Shown one piece after another: positions 10,247 through 20,359 of a DNA stretch of 64,000 bases. Location of the stretch: NCBI GenBank assembly GCA_965240325.2, contig OZ251247.1:992001-1056000 (forward strand), in the 5' to 3' direction. Position numbers and translations under genes: made by a program. This stretch comes from Rebecca billardiae RCC1528 (taxonomy: Eukaryota > Haptophyta). Within the stretch, counting starts at the first letter, position 1. Each line of letters begins with the position of its first letter. The notes beneath the pieces were generated by a model. That model searched no databases. It saw nothing but the letters and a program-made list of their open reading frames with translations, and was not told the origin of the DNA.

Positions 10247-11761
10247 TCAGCGGAACGCGGTGCGCAGGGACCCGACCAATGCAGGCGTGGCCACGTGGCT
10301 CCGCTCGTCGTCGCCCACAGCCTCAGTGCTGAGGCCGAGGCCGAGCGCGGCTGAGTGCACTCCGCACACGTACACGTCTCCCCCCGCCGTCTCAAACAGC
10401 GAGTGGCGGTGGCCCATGGCGCAGCGCAGCACGCGCGTGTGCGCCAAGGCGGCCACGCACACTGGCACCCGCTGGCACTCCTCCGCGCGTCCGGTGCCCA
10501 GACTGCCGCCCCAGTTGTAGCCGAACGCGTGCACGCTGCCGTCCGTGCCCAGCACAGCGCTGCTCGACACGCCAGCGCACGCGCGCACCGCACGCACAAC
10601 ACCAGACAGCGCCTCCACACGCTTGGGCAAGTAGAGCGTGCTGCCATCGCCATGGCCGAGGCAGCCACTCCAGCCGTCTCCGAAGGAGTGAACGCCACCC
10701 AGCGCATCCACCGCCAGGCTGTGGCGATCGCCCGCGCTCACGTGCACGGCACACACGCCAGCGAGCGCCTCGATGCGCCTCGGCGTGTGCTGATCCTGCT
10801 CGTCGCCGTGGCCGAGCTGGCCCAGGCCGCCATTGCCACACGAGTAGACCGCGCCGCTGGTCGAGAGCAGCAGAGAGTGCTCGGCCCCTGCCGATACCCC
10901 GCCTAAGCGCACGCCGCCCAGCGCCTCGATGCGCGTCGGCTCCCACCGGCCCTCCGTGTCGCCGTGGCCGAGCTGGCCGTAGTTGTTGAGGCCCCAGCTG
11001 TACGCGCACCCAGCGGCGGTGAGCGCGAGGCTGTGGCAGGCGCCTGCGGCAATGCATACGACGTGCTCGTGTGCGAGCGCACGGACGCACCGATACGCCC
11101 CCCGCTCAGCGTCGTAATCGTCACCGAGCACGAGCTGGCCGTACCTGTTGCCGCCGCAGCCGTACACCGTCCCAGCATCGCTCAGCGCGAGCAGGTGCTC
11201 GTAGCCAGCGGCCACCGCGACAACGCGCACTGCAGAGAGCGAGGCAACGCGCGTCGGCACCACGGGCACGAGCGCACCGGAATGGCCCAACGCAGGCGGC
11301 GCGACGAACTCACCCGTCTCCCGACCGTCTTCGTCGTACACCTTCTCCTCGCCGCACGTGTGCAGCCCGCCCTCCGCGTCCACAAACGCGCTGCTGAAAT
11401 TGAGACCGCACGCGATCGGGCTCGCGTGCGCGCACGCCAGCAAGTGCACGCGCTGCTCACGTGCAAACAGCAGCTCGGTCCAGGTGCTCACGCCCGGCGG
11501 GAGCACGGCCGGCAGCGCGCGCTCGTGGCCCCGCGCGCGTGCGCGCTCGCGCAGCGCGTGCTCGACGGGCGAGCGGCCGCCGGGCGCGCCGCGGAAGAGG
11601 CGCGCCGTGGCGTTGGCGGCGGCGAGGTCGTGCACGTCGTCGAGGCGAAAGAGGATGCGGTCCACCAGCTCGACTGGCAGGCGCGCCAGAGGTGATGACG
11701 ACGACGAGGTCGTACGGGCGGGCGGCGGAGCCGCCTCGCGCGCCTGTTGTGTCGTCCGCAT
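10247..11761 (-). CDS. F-box/RCC1-repeat protein, copy C
   Basis: This is a 504-residue paralog. The segment after the F-box is shorter (GAPGGRSPVEHALRER), a form shared only with copy I. Blade 3 has LNNYG and blade 5 has DRH with DALGGV and DGWSG. Blade 6 carries the alternative cassette YNWGG...GRAEECQRVPVC, found otherwise in F and H. These shared blocks, distributed differently from the N-terminal type, indicate exchange between paralogs. Confidence 0.85.
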   Translation of the reverse strand: MRTTQQAREAAPPPARTTSSSSSPLARLPVELVDRILFRLDDVHDLAAANATARLFRGAPGGRSPVEHALRERARARGHERALPAVLPPGVSTWTELLFAREQRVHLLACAHASPIACGLNFSSAFVDAEGGLHTCGEEKVYDEDGRETGEFVAPPALGHSGALVPVVPTRVASLSAVRVVAVAAGYEHLLALSDAGTVYGCGGNRYGQLVLGDDYDAERGAYRCVRALAHEHVVCIAAGACHSLALTAAGCAYSWGLNNYGQLGHGDTEGRWEPTRIEALGGVRLGGVSAGAEHSLLLSTSGAVYSCGNGGLGQLGHGDEQDQHTPRRIEALAGVCAVHVSAGDRHSLAVDALGGVHSFGDGWSGCLGHGDGSTLYLPKRVEALSGVVRAVRACAGVSSSAVLGTDGSVHAFGYNWGGSLGTGRAEECQRVPVCVAALAHTRVLRCAMGHRHSLFETAGGDVYVCGVHSAALGLGLSTEAVGDDERSHVATPALVGSLRTAFR

Positions 11762-11869
11762 TCCTTCCCGTTCGGCCCTCGACGGGTGCCGCGGTGCCTG
11801 CGCGCGACGACGCGGTTGGCCGTTGGCGAGGGATTTTTATTTTCGCGATCATCTTTTTCTTTGGCTTCG

Positions 11870-12325
11870 AGGCGGAGGAGCGCCGCTGGCTGTCCGTGAG
11901 TGTGCCGGCGCCGCCGCGGCCTGCCGCCCGGGGGCCCCGGGCCCGGGCGGGGCCGCTGTGCTCAGGCGTCGGCCGGGGCAGGGTGCGCCGGGGGGCAGTC
12001 GCGGCGGAAGCGGTCGGCTGCACGACGTGGGCTGCCCTGACCGGCCCCGAAGGTGCGCCTGTCACGCCGAGGGTCGGCCCGCCTGCAGGTACGCTCACTT
12101 TCCGCTTGGTACCCGCGCCGCAAAGGCGAGCTGCTTCCGACTCACATCTCGTCACCGTCCGGTCACTCCGGCGATGCCTGCTGCGAGCGCCGAGCCCGCG
12201 TCCGGCCAGGTATACGCCCACCTAGCGGGGAGGGGCACGGGCGGCGGCGGAGCAGCGACGCGGCAGTCATAACGCGATTAAACCGCCGCGGACTGCCAAA
12301 CCCACCACTCCCGTCGCGTCGGCCA
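11870..12325. other. ~455-bp insertion between copies C and D
   Basis: The C-D spacing is 2,444 bp against ~1,970 elsewhere. Sequence conserved in other units (…TTTTTCTTTGGC then CCATCAATCCACC) is interrupted here by extremely GC-rich DNA, including a run of G/C around 11,925-11,960. Terminal repeats or a clear target duplication were not seen. No gene is recognised. Confidence 0.6.
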
Positions 12326-12690
12326 TCGCCCCATCAATCCACCACCGCCGGTGCTTTCACCAAACAGGCAGCCACCGACGCGCGCGGCGCAGAGCTCACT
12401 GTGGTCCTGCGGGAACGCGTGCGGACGCAATATGGGAAATACTAACGCATATACATGCGGACATGGCGATATGGAGGGCCGTGCCATATGGAGCGCTTGA
12501 TGACGTGGCAGTCGTGCCACTCGCACAGACGACACTACTGTCGTGTCGTCGTGTCGTCTGCTCATCAAGTCAGACGTCTGGCGCTGTGGCGCACGCAGTG
12601 AGCAGACAGCACTGGGTGGGTGGGGAGCTGTGCGGCGATCGGACTGCGTGGGCACTGCACCGAGGTGTACAGCGAGCAGCGACCTGCTGC

Positions 12691-14202
12691 TCAGCGGAAC
12701 GCGGTCCGCAGGGAGCCGACCAATGCAGGCGTGGCCACGTGGCTCCGCTCGTCGCCCACAGCCGCGGTGCTGAGGCCGAGGCCGAGCGCGGCTGAGTGCA
12801 CTCCGCACGCGTACACGCTTCCATCCGCCGTCTCAAACAGCGAGTGGCGGTAGCCCATGGCGCAGCGCAACACGCGCGTGTGCGCCAAGGCGGATACGCG
12901 TGCAGGAGCCAGCTCGCCTCCATCAGTGCGTCCGGTGCCCAGCATGCCGCCCGAGTTGAGCCCGAACGTGTGCACGCTGCCGTCCGCGCCCAGCACAGCG
13001 CTGCTCGTGGCGCCAGCGCTGGTGCGCACAGCGCGCACGGCACCAGACAGCGCCTCCACACGCTTGGGCAGGTAGTGCGTGCTGCGGTTGCCGTGGCCAA
13101 GGCGACCACTCCCGCCGTCCCCGAAGGAGTAAACGCCGCCCACCGCGTCCACCACCAGGCTGTGCTCGAAGCCCGCGTTCACGTGCACGGCGCGCACGCC
13201 CGCGAGCGCCTCGATGCGCCTCGGCGTGTGATGATCCTGCTCGTCGCCGTGGCCGAGCGCGCCGTAGGAGCCAGAGCCACACGAGTAGACGGCACCGCTG
13301 GTCGAGAGAAGCAGCGCGTGCTCGGCCCCTGCCGATACCCCGCCTAAGCGCACGCCGTCCAGCGCCTCGATGCGCGTCGGCTCCCACCGGCCCTCCGTGT
13401 CGCCGTGGCCGAGCTGGCCGTAGTCGTTGAGGCCCCAGCTGTACGCGCACCCAGCGGCGGTGAGCGCGAGGCTGTGGCAGGCGCCTGCGGCAATGCATAC
13501 GACGTGCTCATGTGCGAGCGCACGGACGCACCGATACGCTCCCCACTCAGCGTCGCAATCGTCACCGAGCACGAGCCGGTCGTACCTGTTGTCGCCGCAG
13601 CCGTACACCGTCCCAGCATCGCTCAGCGCGAGCAGGTGCTCAGAGCCAGCGGCCACCGCGACCATGCGCACCGCGGAGAGCGAGACCACGCGCATCGGCA
13701 CCACGGGCACGGGCGCACCGGGGCGGCCCAGCGCAGGCGGCGCGACGAACTCACCCGTCTCCCGACCGTCTTCGTCGCGCACCTTCTCCTCGCCGCACGT
13801 GTGCAGCCCGCCCTCCGCGTCCACAAACGCGCTGAAATTGAGACCGCACGCGTTCGGGCTCGCGTGCGCGCACGCCAGCAAGTGCACGCGCTGCTCACGT
13901 GCGAACAGCAGCTCAGTCCACGTGCACATGCCCAGCGGAAGCACGGCCGGGAGCGCGCGCTCGTGGCCGCGCGCGCGTGCACGCTCGCGCAGAGCGCCCT
14001 CGATCGGCGAGCGGCCGGCGGGTGGCGCGCCGCGGAAGAGGCGCGAGGTGGCGTTGGCGGCGGCGAGGTCGTGCACGTCGTCGAGGTGGCTGACGATGCG
14101 CTCCACCAGCTCGACTGGCAGGCGCGCAAGAGGTGATGGCGACGACGAGGCCGTAAGGGCGGGCGGCGGAGCCGCCTCGCGCGCCTGTTGTGTCGTCCGC
14201 AT
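12691..14202 (-). CDS. F-box/RCC1-repeat protein, copy D
   Basis: This is a 503-residue paralog with F-box form ELVERIVSHL. Blade 2 has SEH and the altered loop CGDNRYDRLV, where the usual Gly after the Tyr is Asp. Blade 3 has LNDYG, blade 4 SGSYGA, blade 5 FEH/DGGSGR, and blade 7 YRH. It groups with A in blades 4-5 but with C in blade 3 (EGRWEPT and VRLGG), a mosaic pattern. Confidence 0.85.
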   Translation of the reverse strand: MRTTQQAREAAPPPALTASSSPSPLARLPVELVERIVSHLDDVHDLAAANATSRLFRGAPPAGRSPIEGALRERARARGHERALPAVLPLGMCTWTELLFAREQRVHLLACAHASPNACGLNFSAFVDAEGGLHTCGEEKVRDEDGRETGEFVAPPALGRPGAPVPVVPMRVVSLSAVRMVAVAAGSEHLLALSDAGTVYGCGDNRYDRLVLGDDCDAEWGAYRCVRALAHEHVVCIAAGACHSLALTAAGCAYSWGLNDYGQLGHGDTEGRWEPTRIEALDGVRLGGVSAGAEHALLLSTSGAVYSCGSGSYGALGHGDEQDHHTPRRIEALAGVRAVHVNAGFEHSLVVDAVGGVYSFGDGGSGRLGHGNRSTHYLPKRVEALSGAVRAVRTSAGATSSAVLGADGSVHTFGLNSGGMLGTGRTDGGELAPARVSALAHTRVLRCAMGYRHSLFETADGSVYACGVHSAALGLGLSTAAVGDERSHVATPALVGSLRTAFR

Positions 14203-14653
14203 TCCTTCCCGTTCGGCCCTCGACGGGTGCCGCAGTGCGCGCGACGACGGGTGGCCGTTGGCGAGGGATTTTTTGGCGTTATCATTTCTTTTTCTCGAAT
14301 GGCTGCGCCATCAATCCACCATCATCTCCTCCTTACCGAACAGGCAGCCACCGACGCGCGCGGCGCAGAGCTCACTGTGCTCCTGGGAACGAGTGCGGAC
14401 GCAATATAGGAAATGCCAACTCACGTGGACATGGAGATATGGAGGGCCGTGTCATATGGAGCGCTTGACGTGGCAGTCGTGCCACTCGCACAGACGACAC
14501 TGCCGTGTCGTGTCGTCTGCTCGCTCACGGGCACTGTGGGCGGAGTGTGGCGCACACAGTGAGCGGACAGCACTGGGTGGGTGGGGAGCTGTGCGGCGAT
14601 CGGACTGCACTCGGGCACTGCGCCGAGGTGTGCAGCGAGCAGCGACCTGCTGC

Positions 14654-16162
14654 TCAGCGGAACGCGGTGCGCAGGGAGCCGACCAATGCAGGCGCGGCCA
14701 CGTGGCTCCGCTCGTCGCCCACAGCCTCAGTGCTGAGGCCGAGGCCGAGAGCGGCTGAGTGCACTCCGCACGCATACACGCTTCCATCCACCGTCTCAAA
14801 CAGCGAGTGGCGTTGGCCCATGGCGCAGCGCAGCACGCGCGTGTGCGCCAATGCGGATACGCGTGCAGGAGCCAGCTCGCCTCCATCAGTGCGTCCGGTG
14901 CCCAGCATGCCGCCCGATTTGAGCCCGAACGTGTGCACGCTGCCGTCCGCACCCAGCACAGCGCTGCTCGACACGCCAGCGCACGCGCGCACCGCACGCA
15001 CAACACCAGACAGCGCCTCCACACGCTTGGGCAAGTAGAGCCTGCGGCAGTCGCCGTGGCCGAGGCAGCCAGACCAGCCGCTCCCGAAGGAGTGCACGCC
15101 GCCATCCGCGTCCACCACCAGGCTGTACGCACCGCCCGCGTTCACGTGCACGGCGCGCACGCCCGCGAGCGCCTCGATGCGCCTCGGCGTGTGCTGATCC
15201 TGCTCGTCGCCGTGGCCGAGCGCGCCGTAGTAGCCAGAGCCACACGAGTAGACGGCACCGCTGGTCGAGAGAAGCAGCGCGTGCTCGGCCCCTGCCGATA
15301 CCCCGCCCACGCGCACGCCGTCCAGCGCCTCGATGCGCGTCGGCTCACACCGGTGCTCCGTGTCGCCGTGGCCGAGCTGGCCGCAGCGGTTGCGGCCCCA
15401 GCTGTACGCGCACCCAGCTGCGCTGAGCGCGAGGCTGTGGTAGGCGCCTGCGGCAATGCATACGATGAGATGCGCCTCGACTCCCCGCACCTGCTCGAAC
15501 ACCTGCCGCTGCGCAGTGTCCCCTAGCCCGAGCTGGCCGTACTCGTTGCCGCCGCAGCCGTACACCGTCCCAGCATCGCCCAGCGCGAGCAGGTGCTCGT
15601 AGCCAGCGGCCACCGCGACAACGCGCACTGCGGAGAGCGAGGCAACGCGCGTCGGCACCACGGGCACGAGCGCACCGGAATGGCCCAGCGCAGGCGGCGC
15701 GACGAACTCACCCGTCTCCCGACCGTCTTCGTCGCGCACCTTCTCCTCGCCGCACGTGTGCAGCCCGCCCTCCGCGTCCACAAACGCGCTGAAACTGAGA
15801 CCGCACGCGATCGGGCTCGCGTGCGCGCACGCCAGCAAGTGCACGCGCTGCTCACGTGCGAACAGCAGCTCGGTCCACGTGCACACGCCCAGCGGAAGCA
15901 CGGCCGGGAGCGCGCGCTCGTGGCCGCGCGCGCGTGCACGCTCGCGCAGAGCGCCCTCGATCGGCGAGCGGCCGGCGGGTGGCGCGCCGCGGAAGAGGCG
16001 CGAGGTGGCGTTGGCGGCGGCGAGGTCGTGCACGTCGTCGAGGTGGCTGACGATGCGCTCCACCAGCTCGACTGGCAGGCGCGCAAGAGGTGATGGCGAC
16101 GACGAGGCCGTACGGGCGGGCGGCGGAGCCGCCTCGCGCGCCTGTTGTGTCGTAGTCCGCAT
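14654..16162 (-). CDS. F-box/RCC1-repeat protein, copy E (mosaic)
   Basis: This is a 502-residue paralog beginning MRTTTQQ, one Thr more than the others. Blade 2 is exceptional. After LGD the family's DDYDAERGAYRCVRALAHEH is replaced by a different stretch (TAQRQVFEQVRGVEAHLI, about nt 15,463-15,524). Downstream it joins an A-like blade 3-4 (HRCEPT, SGYYGA), a B-like blade 5 (CRRLYLPKR), an A-like LKSGG loop, and an end like C and F (LSTEAV). It is the clearest mosaic in the array. Confidence 0.85.
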   Translation of the reverse strand: MRTTTQQAREAAPPPARTASSSPSPLARLPVELVERIVSHLDDVHDLAAANATSRLFRGAPPAGRSPIEGALRERARARGHERALPAVLPLGVCTWTELLFAREQRVHLLACAHASPIACGLSFSAFVDAEGGLHTCGEEKVRDEDGRETGEFVAPPALGHSGALVPVVPTRVASLSAVRVVAVAAGYEHLLALGDAGTVYGCGGNEYGQLGLGDTAQRQVFEQVRGVEAHLIVCIAAGAYHSLALSAAGCAYSWGRNRCGQLGHGDTEHRCEPTRIEALDGVRVGGVSAGAEHALLLSTSGAVYSCGSGYYGALGHGDEQDQHTPRRIEALAGVRAVHVNAGGAYSLVVDADGGVHSFGSGWSGCLGHGDCRRLYLPKRVEALSGVVRAVRACAGVSSSAVLGADGSVHTFGLKSGGMLGTGRTDGGELAPARVSALAHTRVLRCAMGQRHSLFETVDGSVYACGVHSAALGLGLSTEAVGDERSHVAAPALVGSLRTAFR

Positions 16163-16606
16163 TCCTTCCCGTTCGGCCCTCGACGGGTGCCGCAGTGCGC
16201 GCGACGACGGGTGGCCGCTGGCGAGGGCTTTTTTGGCGTTATCATTTCTTTTTCTCGAATGGCTGCGCCATCAGATCCACCACCTCTCCTTTAACGAACA
16301 GGCAGCAAGTGCGCAACCCGGACGCGCGCGGCGCAGAGCTCACTGTGCTCCGAGCGAGTGCGGGCGCAATATAGGAAATGCCAACTCACGTGGACATGGA
16401 GCGATGGCGGGCCGTGTCATATGGAGCGCTTGACTTGGCAGTCGTGCCACTCGCACAGACGACACTGTCGTGTCGTGTCGTCTGCTCAAGTCTGGCGCTG
16501 TGGCGCACGCTGTGGGCGGACAGCACTGGGTGGGTGGGGAGCTGTGTGGCGACCGGACTGCACTCGGGCACTGCGCCGAGGTGTGCAGCGAGCAGCGACC
16601 TGCTGC

Positions 16607-18118
16607 TCAGCGGAACGCGGTGCGCAGGGACCCGACCAATGCAGGCGTGGCCACGTGGCTCCGCTCCTCGCCCACAGCCTCAGTGCTGAGGCCGAGGCCG
16701 AGCGCGGCTGAGTGCACTCCGCACGCGTACACGTCTCCGCACGCCGTCTCAAACAGCGAGTGGCGGTGGCCCATGGCGCAGCGCAGCACGCGCGTGTGCG
16801 CCAAGGCGGCCACGCACACTGGCACCCGCTGGCACTCCTCCGCGCGTCCGGTGCCCAGAATGCCGCCCACGTTGTAGCCGAACGCGTGCACGCTGCCGTC
16901 CGCGCCCAGCACAGCGCTGCTCGACACGCCAGCGCACGCGCGCACCGCACGCACAACACCAGACAGCGCCTCCACACGCTTGGGCAAGTAGAGCGTGCTG
17001 CCATCGCCATGGCCGAGGCAGCCACTCCAGCCGTCACCGAAGTAGTGAACGCCACCCAGCGCATCCACCGCCAGGCTGTGGCGATCGCCCGCGCTCACGT
17101 GCACGGCACACACGCCAGCGAGCGCCTCGATGCGCCTCGGCGTGTGCTGCTCCTGCTCGTCGCCGTGGCCGAGCTGGCCCAGGCCGCCATTGCCACACGA
17201 GTAGACCGCCCCGCTGGTCGAGAGCAGCAGAGAGTGCTCGGCCCCTGCCGATACCCCGCCCACGCGCACGCCGGCCAGCGCCTCGATGCGCGTCGGCTCG
17301 CACCGCTGCTCCGTGTCGCCGTGGCCGAGCTGGCCGCAGCGGTTGAGGCCCCAGCTGTACGCACAGCCCGCTGCGCTGAGCGCGAGGCTGTGGCAGGCGC
17401 CTGCGGCGATGCATACGACGTGCTCGTGTGCGAGCGCACGGACGCACCGATACGCCCCCCGCTCAGCGTCGTAATCGTCACCGAGCACGAGCCGGCCGTA
17501 CCTGTTGCCGCCGCACGGGAACACCGTCCCAGCATCGCTCAGCGCGAGCAGGTGGGCCAAGCCAGCGGCCACCGCGACCACGCGCACCGCGGAGAGCGAG
17601 ACCACGCGCATCGGCACCACGGGCACGGGCGCACCGGGGCGGCCCAGCGCAGGCGGCGCGACGAACTCACCCGTCTCCCGACCGTCTTCGTCGCGCACCT
17701 TCTCCTCGCCGCACGTGTGCACTCCACCCTCCGCGTCCACAAACGCGCTGAAATTGCGACCGCACGCGATCGGGCTGGCGTGCGCGCAAGCCAGCAAGTG
17801 CACGCGCTGCTCACGTGCGAACAGCAGCTCGGTCCACGTGCACATGCCCAGCGGAAGCACGGCCGGGAGCGCGCGCTCGTGGCCGCGCGCGCGTGCACGC
17901 TCGCGCAGAGCGCCCTCGATCGGCGAGCGGCCGGCGGGTGGCGCGCCGCGGAAGAGGCGCGAGGTGGCGTTAGCGGCGACGAGGTCGTGCACGTCGTCGA
18001 GGTGGCTGACGATGCGGTCCACCAGCTCGACTGGCAGGCGCGCAAGAGGTGATGGCGACGACGAGGTCGTAAGGGCGGGCGGCGGAGCCGCCTCGCGCGC
18101 CTGTTGTGTCGTCCGCAT
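16607..18118 (-). CDS. F-box/RCC1-repeat protein, copy F
   Basis: This is a 503-residue paralog. A longer in-frame start at 18241 adds 41 non-conserved residues, so MRTTQQ is preferred. F-box form is ELVDRIVSHL. Blade 2 is unusual: LAH instead of an aromatic-EH, TVFPCGG instead of TVYGCGG, and NRYGR. Blade 5 is of the DRH/DALGGVHYFG type, and blade 6 has YNVGG with the RAEECQ cassette shared with C and H. Confidence 0.85.
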   Translation of the reverse strand: MRTTQQAREAAPPPALTTSSSPSPLARLPVELVDRIVSHLDDVHDLVAANATSRLFRGAPPAGRSPIEGALRERARARGHERALPAVLPLGMCTWTELLFAREQRVHLLACAHASPIACGRNFSAFVDAEGGVHTCGEEKVRDEDGRETGEFVAPPALGRPGAPVPVVPMRVVSLSAVRVVAVAAGLAHLLALSDAGTVFPCGGNRYGRLVLGDDYDAERGAYRCVRALAHEHVVCIAAGACHSLALSAAGCAYSWGLNRCGQLGHGDTEQRCEPTRIEALAGVRVGGVSAGAEHSLLLSTSGAVYSCGNGGLGQLGHGDEQEQHTPRRIEALAGVCAVHVSAGDRHSLAVDALGGVHYFGDGWSGCLGHGDGSTLYLPKRVEALSGVVRAVRACAGVSSSAVLGADGSVHAFGYNVGGILGTGRAEECQRVPVCVAALAHTRVLRCAMGHRHSLFETACGDVYACGVHSAALGLGLSTEAVGEERSHVATPALVGSLRTAFR

Positions 18119-18585
18119 CCCTCCCATTCGGCCCTCGACGGGTGCCGCGGTGCCTGCGCGCGACGACGCGGTGGCCGTTTGCGAGGGATTTTTATTGATG
18201 GCGTTATCATTATTTCGATCTTTTTCTTTGGGCGCCATCAATCCACCACCACCGGTGCTTTCACCGAACAGGCAGCCACCGACGCGCGCGGCGCAGAGCT
18301 CACTGTGGTCCTGGGAACGAGTGCGGACGCAATATAGGAAATACTAACGCATATGCGGACATGGCGATATGGAGGGCCGTGCCATATGATGGAGCGCTTG
18401 ACGTGGCAGTCGTGCCACTCGCACAGACGACACTGTCGTGTCGTCGTGTCGTCTGCTCATCACGTCAGACGTCTGGCGCTGTGGCGCACGCAGTGAGCAG
18501 ACAGCACTGGGTGGGTGGGGAGCTGTGCGGCGATCGGACTGCGTGGGCACTGCACCGAGGTGTACAGCGAGCAGCGACCTGCTGC

Positions 18586-20100
18586 TCAGCGGAACGCGGT
18601 CCGCAGGGAGCCGACCAATGCAGGCGTGGCCACGTGGCTCCGCTCGTCGCCCACAGCCGCGGTGCTGAGGCCGAGGCCGAGCGCGGCTGAGTGCGCTCCG
18701 CACGCGTACACGCTTCCATCCACCGTCTCAAACAGCGAGTGGCGGTAGCCCATGGCGCAGCGCAACACGCGCGTGTGCGCCAAGGCGGATACGCGTGCAG
18801 GAGCCAGCTCGCCTCCATCAGTGCGTCCGGTGCCCAGCATGCCGCCCGAGTTGAGCCCGAACGCGTGCACGCTGCCGTCCGCGCCCAGCACAGCGCTGCT
18901 CGACACGCCAGCGCACGCGCGCACCGCACGCACAACACCAGACAGCGCCTCCACACGCTTGGGTAAGTAGAGCCTGCGGCAGCTGCCGCCGTGGCCGAGG
19001 CAGCCACCCCAGCCACTCCCAAAGGTGTGCACGTTACCCGCAGCGTCCACCACGAGGCTGTGCGCAACACCCGCGCTCACATGCACGGCGCGCACGCCCG
19101 CGAGCGCCTCGATGCGCCTCGGCGTGTGCTGCTCCTGCTCGTCGCCGTGGCCGAGCTGGCCCAGGCCGCCATTGCCACACGAGTAGACCGCCCCGCTGGT
19201 CGAGAGCAGCAGAGAGTGCTCGTCCCCTGCCGACACCCCGCCCACGCGCACGCCGTCCAGCGCCTCGATGCGCGTCGGCTCCCACCGCTGCTCCGTGTCG
19301 CCGTGGCCGAGCTGGCCGCAGTGGTTGAGGCCCCAGCTGTACGCGCACCCAGCGGCGGTGAGCGCGAGGCTGTGGCAGGCGCCTGCGGCAATGCATACGA
19401 CGTGCTCGTGTGCGAGCGCACGGACGCACCGATACGCCCCCCGCTCAGCGTCGTAATCGTCACCGAGCACGAGATGGCCGCAGCTGTTGCCGCCGCACGC
19501 GTACACCGTCCCAGCATCGCTCAGCGCGAGCAAGTGCTCCCAGCCAGCGGCTACTGCGATCACGCGTACTGCGGAGAGCGAGGCCACGCGCATCGGCACC
19601 ACGGGCACGGGCGCACCGGGGCGGCCCAGCGCAGGCGGCGCGACGAACTCACCCGTCTCCCGACCGTCTTCGTCGCGCACCTTCTCCTCGCCGCACGTGT
19701 GCAGCCCGCCCTCCGCGTCCACAAACGCGCTGAAACTGAGACCGCACGCGATCGGGCTCGCGTGCGCGCACGCCAGCAAGTGCACGCGCTGCTCACGTGC
19801 GAACAGCAGCTCGGTCCACGTGCACACGCCCGGCGGGAGCACGGCCGGGAGCGCGCGCTCGTGGCCGCGCGCGCGTGCACGCTCGCGCAGAGCGCCCTCG
19901 ATCGGCGAGCGGCCGGCGGGCGGCGCGCCGCGGAAGAGGCGCGAGGTGGCGTTAGCGGCGGCGAGGTCGTGCACGTCGTCGAGGTGGCTGACGATGCGCT
20001 CCACCAGCTCGACTGGCAGGCGCGCCAGAGGTGATGGCGACGACGAGGCCGTAAGGGCGGGCGGCGGAGCCGCCTCGCGCGCCTGTTGTGTCGTCCGCAT
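18586..20100 (-). CDS. F-box/RCC1-repeat protein, copy G
   Basis: This is a 504-residue paralog, the last before the 7.7-kb insertion. Blade 2 has WEH/ACGGNSCGH. Blades 3-4 follow copy B (QRWEPT, DEH, NGGLGQ). Blade 5 has VAH with AAGNVHTFG and SGWGG, shared with copy I, plus a one-residue insertion (HGGSCRRL). The tail resembles copies A and D. The upstream flank keeps the normal unit sequence up to the insertion point at 20,350. Confidence 0.85.
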   Translation of the reverse strand: MRTTQQAREAAPPPALTASSSPSPLARLPVELVERIVSHLDDVHDLAAANATSRLFRGAPPAGRSPIEGALRERARARGHERALPAVLPPGVCTWTELLFAREQRVHLLACAHASPIACGLSFSAFVDAEGGLHTCGEEKVRDEDGRETGEFVAPPALGRPGAPVPVVPMRVASLSAVRVIAVAAGWEHLLALSDAGTVYACGGNSCGHLVLGDDYDAERGAYRCVRALAHEHVVCIAAGACHSLALTAAGCAYSWGLNHCGQLGHGDTEQRWEPTRIEALDGVRVGGVSAGDEHSLLLSTSGAVYSCGNGGLGQLGHGDEQEQHTPRRIEALAGVRAVHVSAGVAHSLVVDAAGNVHTFGSGWGGCLGHGGSCRRLYLPKRVEALSGVVRAVRACAGVSSSAVLGADGSVHAFGLNSGGMLGTGRTDGGELAPARVSALAHTRVLRCAMGYRHSLFETVDGSVYACGAHSAALGLGLSTAAVGDERSHVATPALVGSLRTAFR

Positions 20101-20359
20101 CCCTCCCATTCGGCCCTCGACGGGTGCCGCGGTGCCTGCGCGCGACGACGACGCGGTGGCCGTTGGCGAGGGATTTTTATGGCGTTATCATTTCGATCTT
20201 TTTCTTTGGCTGCGCCATCAATCCACCACCACCGGTGCTTTCACCGAACAGGCAGCCACCGACGCGCGCGGCGCAGAGCTCACTGTGGTCCTGGGAACGC
20301 GTGCGGACGCAATATAGGAAATACTAACGCATATGCGGACATGGCGATATTAGCCTGGT

